NCBI GenBank assembly: GCA_022266195.1
Contig: WHVY01000001.1
Span: 4,030,001-4,094,000 of the forward strand
DNA length: 64,000 nt
Source of the DNA: Tetranychus cinnabarinus
Taxonomy: Eukaryota; Arthropoda; Arachnida; Trombidiformes; Tetranychidae
Direction: 5' to 3'
Position 1 is the first letter of the stretch. Every line of letters begins with the position of its first letter. Shown here piece by piece: positions 58,853-64,000 of this stretch. A program made the position numbers and the translations under genes. The notes under the pieces are model-generated. The model made no database searches and had not been told where the DNA came from. It saw only the letters and a list, made by a program, of their open reading frames with translations.

Positions 58853-61225
58853 GTTCCTCTGATGAATAGTTTTCTCGAAAATCGAGCTCCAAGTTGAGAA
58901 TTCAAATGTTTTTTGTTCAATTATCAAAGGAGATTTTTTCATAAATCACAAGTTTAATGATGTAATTTTCAATGAAGAATCAGAAAATGCATTTATTTAG
59001 ACAAATAAAATCTTCGTTCTCCAGTAAAGCACATGAGTTCGATTCGCGTTTAAACCGACTTTTTTCAGTGACTATAAGAGTTAGAGGACTCAAACTTATA
59101 ATTAGTGCATAAAAGTTATTTGTAAACATAGTGTATTGAATACTTTTGTCGAGCTATTAACAGTTCTCAAGATTTAGGCCATTGACCTGAGAACTTTGGT
59201 CCTCAATATTTCGAGAATGATAGCATTTACGAGCACTATTCTTTCACCAAATTAATCCTTTACTGATTACTAATTCAATACATTTAAATAACTTTCCATT
59301 TGCGCGTTTATAGCATGATTTTTGGCCTTTAAATGTGCTAGAAACAGCTTATTTAACAAAACAAACTCATCTTAACCCATTTCTTGTTAAATAAAACAAT
59401 TTTCTGGTTAAACTGTCAAACATAATGCAAAGAATGCTGCCAAAGGCTCGATAATTTGAGTAATGAGTTGAGACTTGATGGGGTTTGTAGAGGCGCAAAA
59501 ACTGAATCCATTGGTGCTGTTGAATAATTGTTCAGATGACCAGTTTTCGAAAAAATCAAAGTTAAAGTTGAAACTTCGATCGCCTTTTGTACAGTTATGG
59601 AAGCCGATTTTTTCATGAAACTATATTTAAATGATGTAGATTTTGATGATGAACCAGAAAATGCATTTATTTGTCCAAATAAAATCTTCGTTCGCCAGTA
59701 AAACACATAAGTTCGATTTGCATTTAAACCGAATTTTTTCTGTGACCAAAAAAGTTAGAGATCTAATACTTCCTACTAGTACATAAAAATTGATTGTTAA
59801 CACAATGTGTTGAATATTTCTTTCAAGATACCAACAGTTCCTTAGATTTAGGCCATTGACCTGAGAACTTTGGTCCTTAATATTTCGAGCATGATAGCGC
59901 CTACGATCACCATTCTTTGACTTGACGCTAGATTCTGTCATAGGCTATAAGCTGATATGACTCAATGCTGTATAAATTCATTTAACTATGAATAATCTTA
60001 TAATACATAAGCTTTGTGTTTAAGAAACCTTTTATCTTTTAAATAAAGTTTGAAATCTGACAACATCATTCATAAAATACTATAACTATTTTTTTACAAT
60101 CTTGAATGATATAATGCTGCAGTATATAATAGCCCATAGTGAAATCTAATAATTAGTCGAAGAATGATCACTGTAGGTTAGGCCATTCTCGAAATATTGA
60201 AGCTTTAAGTTTTTTAGCCCAATGGCCGAAATCAAAAGAATTATTGATAAAATGAAAATAGGACATAAACCATGGTGTGCGCAATCAATTTTTATGTACT
60301 AGTAGGAAGTATTAGATCTCTAACTTTTTTGGTCACAGAAAAAATTCGGTTTAAATGCAAATCGAACTTATGTGTTTTACTGGCGAACGAAGATTTTATT
60401 TGGACAAATAAATGCATTTTCTGGTTCATCATCAAAATCTACATCATTTAAATATAGTTTCATGAAAAAATCGGCTTCCATAACTGTACAAAAGGCGATC
60501 GAAGTTTCAACTTTAACTTTGATTTTTTCGAAAACTGGTCATCTGAACAATTATTCAACAGCACCAATGGATTCAGTTTTTGCGCCTCTACAAACCCCAT
60601 CAAGTCTCAACTCATTACTCAAATTATCGAGCCTTTGGCAGCATTCTTTGCATTATGTTTGACAGTTTAACCAGAAAATTGTTTTATTTAACAAGAAATG
60701 GGTTAAGATGAGTTTGTTTTGTTAAATAAGCTGTTTCTAGCACATTTAAAGGCCAAAAATCATGCTATAAACGCGCAAATGGAAAGTTATTTAAATGTAT
60801 TGAATTAGTAATCAGTAAAGGATTAATTTGGTGAAAGAATAGTGCTCGTAAATGCTATCATTCTCGAAATATTGAGGACCAAAGTTCTCAGGTCAATGGC
60901 CTAAATCTTGAGAACTGTTAATAGCTCGACAAAAGTATTCAATACACTATGTTTACAAATAACTTTTATGCACTAATTATAAGTTTGAGTCCTCTAACTC
61001 TTATAGTCACTGAAAAAAGTCGGTTTAAACGCGAATCGAACTCATGTGCTTTACTGGAGAACGAAGATTTTATTTGTCTAAATAAATGCATTTTCTGATT
61101 CTTCATTGAAAATTACATCATTAAACTTGTGATTTATGAAAAAATCTCCTTTGATAATTGAACAAAAAACATTTGAATTCTCAACTTGGAGCTCGATTTT
61201 CGAGAAAACTATTCATCAGAGGAAC
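58853..61225. repeat. Palindromic repeat 2: two 944-bp inverted arms around a 485-bp spacer
   Basis: Left arm 58853-59796 and right arm 60282-61225 have exactly equal length and read as near-identical reverse complements wherever I compared them, including a 96-codon frame that is identical on both arms. Each arm contains two ~0.67-kb family units. The spacer halves (59797-60039 and 60040-60281) are themselves homologous to unit sequence but diverged. Homology continues more weakly beyond both outer ends. The spacer matches that of palindrome 1. This would extrude a long hairpin; it may be a foldback transposon or a site of recent gene conversion. Confidence 0.85.
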
Positions 61226-64000
61226 ATTTAAATCCCACAAATCGATCCAGTTTCGATGTCTCTACAGACTAATAGAGTCTTTTGCCCATTCGGGTCAGTT
61301 GTCCTAATTGTGTTTTCTTAGTAAAAACCAAAAATGAGATTTCAAGCTCAAGCCAAAGTCTCAACCTTTTAACCAGTCTTAAAACCTAATCTATTGACCC
61401 AATAACTTCAATTCCCTATCAATTCATCAGTGTCCATCATCATTTAGTCCAGTAATGTCCTTTGAATAACATAAAAGATCGCAATACACAATTTTATAGC
61501 TCAAATGATTGTTCTTTGAACAGTGTTCAATAAACTTTACACCAATTCATCGCAAAATTTCCTCTGTAAATCACAGTCTACAATTACCATTATTATTATA
61601 TTGGATATTACAGTGTATCATAATTATGTGAAGGTTCAACGTATTGTCGATCATTAAATATCATCTGATTCTGTGTAATTTAACTGGTAGTACAAGAAAG
61701 ATTTAAAATGATTGAAGTCATCAAGACTTGAGGGGTAAGACATTTTTGGTAAGCATGAAAAACAAAACATGACAAACTTCCTGGTTAACAACACAAAAAT
61801 CAATAGATTATGTATTGTTTATCATTGAAAACACGTCAATGATTCAGGGAAACCCTCAGGATTCAATAGTCAACTCGGTACTCAATATAATTGAAGTGAT
61901 TAAAGTAATCCAAGCAATTTAAGTAAAAATATAATACATGTTATTTACATCTATTAACGTGAAAGTTGAATAATTGGATACCTTGAATAAGACAAATTGA
62001 ACAAATTGTTTCCTTTCGCATTGATTGACTTAATTTGCTATTTATTGTTGACATAATCAACGTAACAAAGTCTCAAATTGTTCAAAGATGATTCAAGTAA
62101 TCAAATTGTTGAAACTGAACAAGTCAATTGTTAAGATTGAACAACAACTCTATCATAACCTCTGTACGATACAATATTTAATTTTAAATTCATTATTGAC
62201 TTCAAGGTTGTCCAATCATTGATTTCAGCTCCACTCTAACCAACCATTGTTTATCATGAATTGCGTGTCAACCTTAATGATAAACATTCAATGTATAAAT
62301 CTATTGAATTAAAAATATCAAGTTCAATTGCGTTAACCTTTTCATTCGCAATTGTAATTTTCTGTGACTTCAAAGGCAATATTCACATTGAAATCTGGTC
62401 AACAATCAGATAATTAAGAAGCCATTGAAACATTAATAATGAACAATATGGTTTCTTTAAAAAGCTAATGATTAAGGTTTAACCCAAATTGATCTGTGAT
62501 TCAGCATAAGTTAACCTAAAAGCTGGTTAATATGAAAGCTGTTTTGTTCAAAGGTTTTCTTGAAAACCAAAGGTTTGATTGTTCAGATGATCTGCATTGT
62601 TTAATTAAATGGTTCATCAAATGGATGAATTCAACTGTTCATGAGTCGTGAATGAAGATTTTAAAGATTTAAATTCTGCTCTAATTAGGACTTGATTTGG
62701 TTGATTGTTAAGAAAGTTATTTGCTTTTCATCGCATTCATTCACTTTTACTTGTTCAGTTTTCTGGTTAACCTTTTTACCCATTTCTTTGTTTTAACCAA
62801 CATTAACAGCAATGTAATAAATAGCCTTTTAATATACTTTCACATTTTAACGGTTAATTTATCAATGATACTCATAATGCCAATAATGATTATTGTATTA
62901 GCGTGATCATTAGATTTTAAAAAAAGCCTTTTTTCCCATTTTATATAATTATTTACTGCCAATAATCAATTGATGTTTAAGTTTTGCTTCTGTTTTATTG
63001 ATTATATCGCATTCAACTTAACCGTCATCACTTAACCAGGATAGACAGTTCCATTGCATTTGAATTTGGTTACCTAAGCAACCTTTACTCCCTTTACTTG
63101 CAAGTTTTCAAATAAAGGCTTGTATCAATGTAAAGTTTGTTTTTTCATTTTCTATCCCTCTAATTTTATTTTAACAATTCATTCATTGTTACATTTGATT
63201 TTAATCATGTTTAAGTCGCAACTTATCAACTAATAATGCGATTTGTGCTTAAAAGCGATTTACTGTTACAGTAATCTTGTGCCTTTGGTTTATTGTTATT
63301 TCCAAGTATTTAACAGGCTTTTTGTTAAAATTGTCCTGTGTAAGTGCGTCAGCAACGTCAATTTGTGGTTTCATCAAAATTAATTTGACCGTCATAGCTC
63401 TTCACTCCCATCTTATTATCATTGTGGAATCTACATAAATAAATCTGATTTAGTTATGAAAACACTTTCCAAACTTACCTGAAGATCTGTTCAGTTGGAA
63501 ATCTGATGTTTTGCAAAACAACCTTGAATTGGAAAACACTTTTATCAAATATTCTTGTCCATTTTTAACTTTTTTTCGTATGTTTATTGTAAATTGAATG
63601 ACAATTTTCTTATTAAGTAGCTAGTTTTTATCAACTTTTTACCATATAAACCGGTTCTTTTGATTCATTCGATAGCCATCTTATCCAGGTAACTATTTAT
63701 TTTACTTGCCATCTCAAGATTTACTGACCTCTTCTTTAACCGCTAACACACGCTGTATCACCTTTAAGTATCTTCTGACTTCAGATTCTTGTTTTGCTTC
63801 TTTCCCTTTTCTTTTCTCTCTTCTTTCTATTTCACTTTGTTCAGAGAAAATTTGAACTGCAATCAACGGTTATTAAACCACGTAAACTTATTTCAGTTTT
63901 ACATTAATTCACCAAACCGGTTCTTTTTACTTTTCTTTTTACTTTTGTATCTATCTGGTTCATTTTAAAAGAAAACCAAGATTGATTCAGGAAAGAACCA
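61226..64000. other. Gene-free AT-rich end of the window
   Basis: After a short diverged extension of the repeat (to about 61290), no coding region is supported. A donor-like CAG/GTAAGTTTGG on the - strand at about 63470-63483 and a C/T-rich stretch at 63770-63850 may belong to a 5' UTR or intron of a gene outside the window. Confidence 0.4.

Noticed and set aside
58605..58892. 95-codon - strand frame at the left edge of palindrome 2
   Set aside because: It overlaps the repeat and is AT-rich with no recognisable features.
62721..62906. 61-codon hydrophobic frame near the right end
   Set aside because: AT-rich noise; no signal or splice support.

Overview
This is eukaryotic nuclear DNA: AT-rich, with GT-AG introns mostly 60-130 bp long, single-gene transcription units on both strands, and clearly animal genes (JAK with FERM, SH2, pseudokinase and kinase domains; DLK/LZK MAP3K; SPPL3; TSC22; CDK5RAP3; TTC38). 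Gene density, short introns and base composition suggest a small-genome arthropod. An acariform (spider-mite-like) genome is my best guess, but that is inference.

Layout. 1-3.9 kb: members of a palindromic repeat family, one copy split by a 442-bp terminal-inverted-repeat element that carries a degenerate tRNA-like sequence. 4.7-7 kb: a VASt-domain membrane protein and two small secreted-peptide genes, one apparently frameshifted. 8.4-13 kb: SPPL3 in ten coding exons. 14.4-17.8 kb: a small coiled-coil protein, STEEP1 (-) head-to-head with PSMB7 (+), then EEF1AKMT1 (-). 19-29.9 kb: DLK-type MAP3K (-), CDC23 (+), JAK (-), PDCD7-like (+). 30.6-35.8 kb: TSC22/bunched (-), an RGG/Asn-rich protein (-), a glycine-rich secreted protein (-). 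38-44.2 kb: a zinc-finger protein (+), CDK5RAP3 (-), a short protein carrying only CARMIL-like capping-protein-binding motifs (+). 46-52.3 kb: a two-HMG-box protein (-), CNOT10 (+), a NEK6/7 kinase (+). 55-57.7 kb: TTC38 (-). 58.8-61.2 kb: a second palindromic repeat with two 944-bp arms. The last 2.7 kb has no gene I can support.

Most exciting observation: the NEK6/7-like kinase gene is a chimera. Its first ~92 residues, first exon, start of intron 1 and about 110 bp of upstream DNA are homologous to the 5' end of the HMG-box gene, which lies 2.6 kb away in inverted orientation on the other side of CNOT10. A partial inverted duplication apparently gave a Nek kinase a new promoter and N-terminus. 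The HMG gene also carries a 320-bp tandem duplication that created an extra 30-nt in-frame mini-exon.

The genes are mostly unrelated housekeeping and signalling loci, not an operon-like system. Head-to-head pairs (STEEP1/PSMB7, DLK/CDC23, JAK/PDCD7, CDK5RAP3/mini-CARMIL, HMG/CNOT10) probably share promoter regions. Coordinates of spliced genes come from reading splice sites by eye; every multi-exon model given closes in frame.
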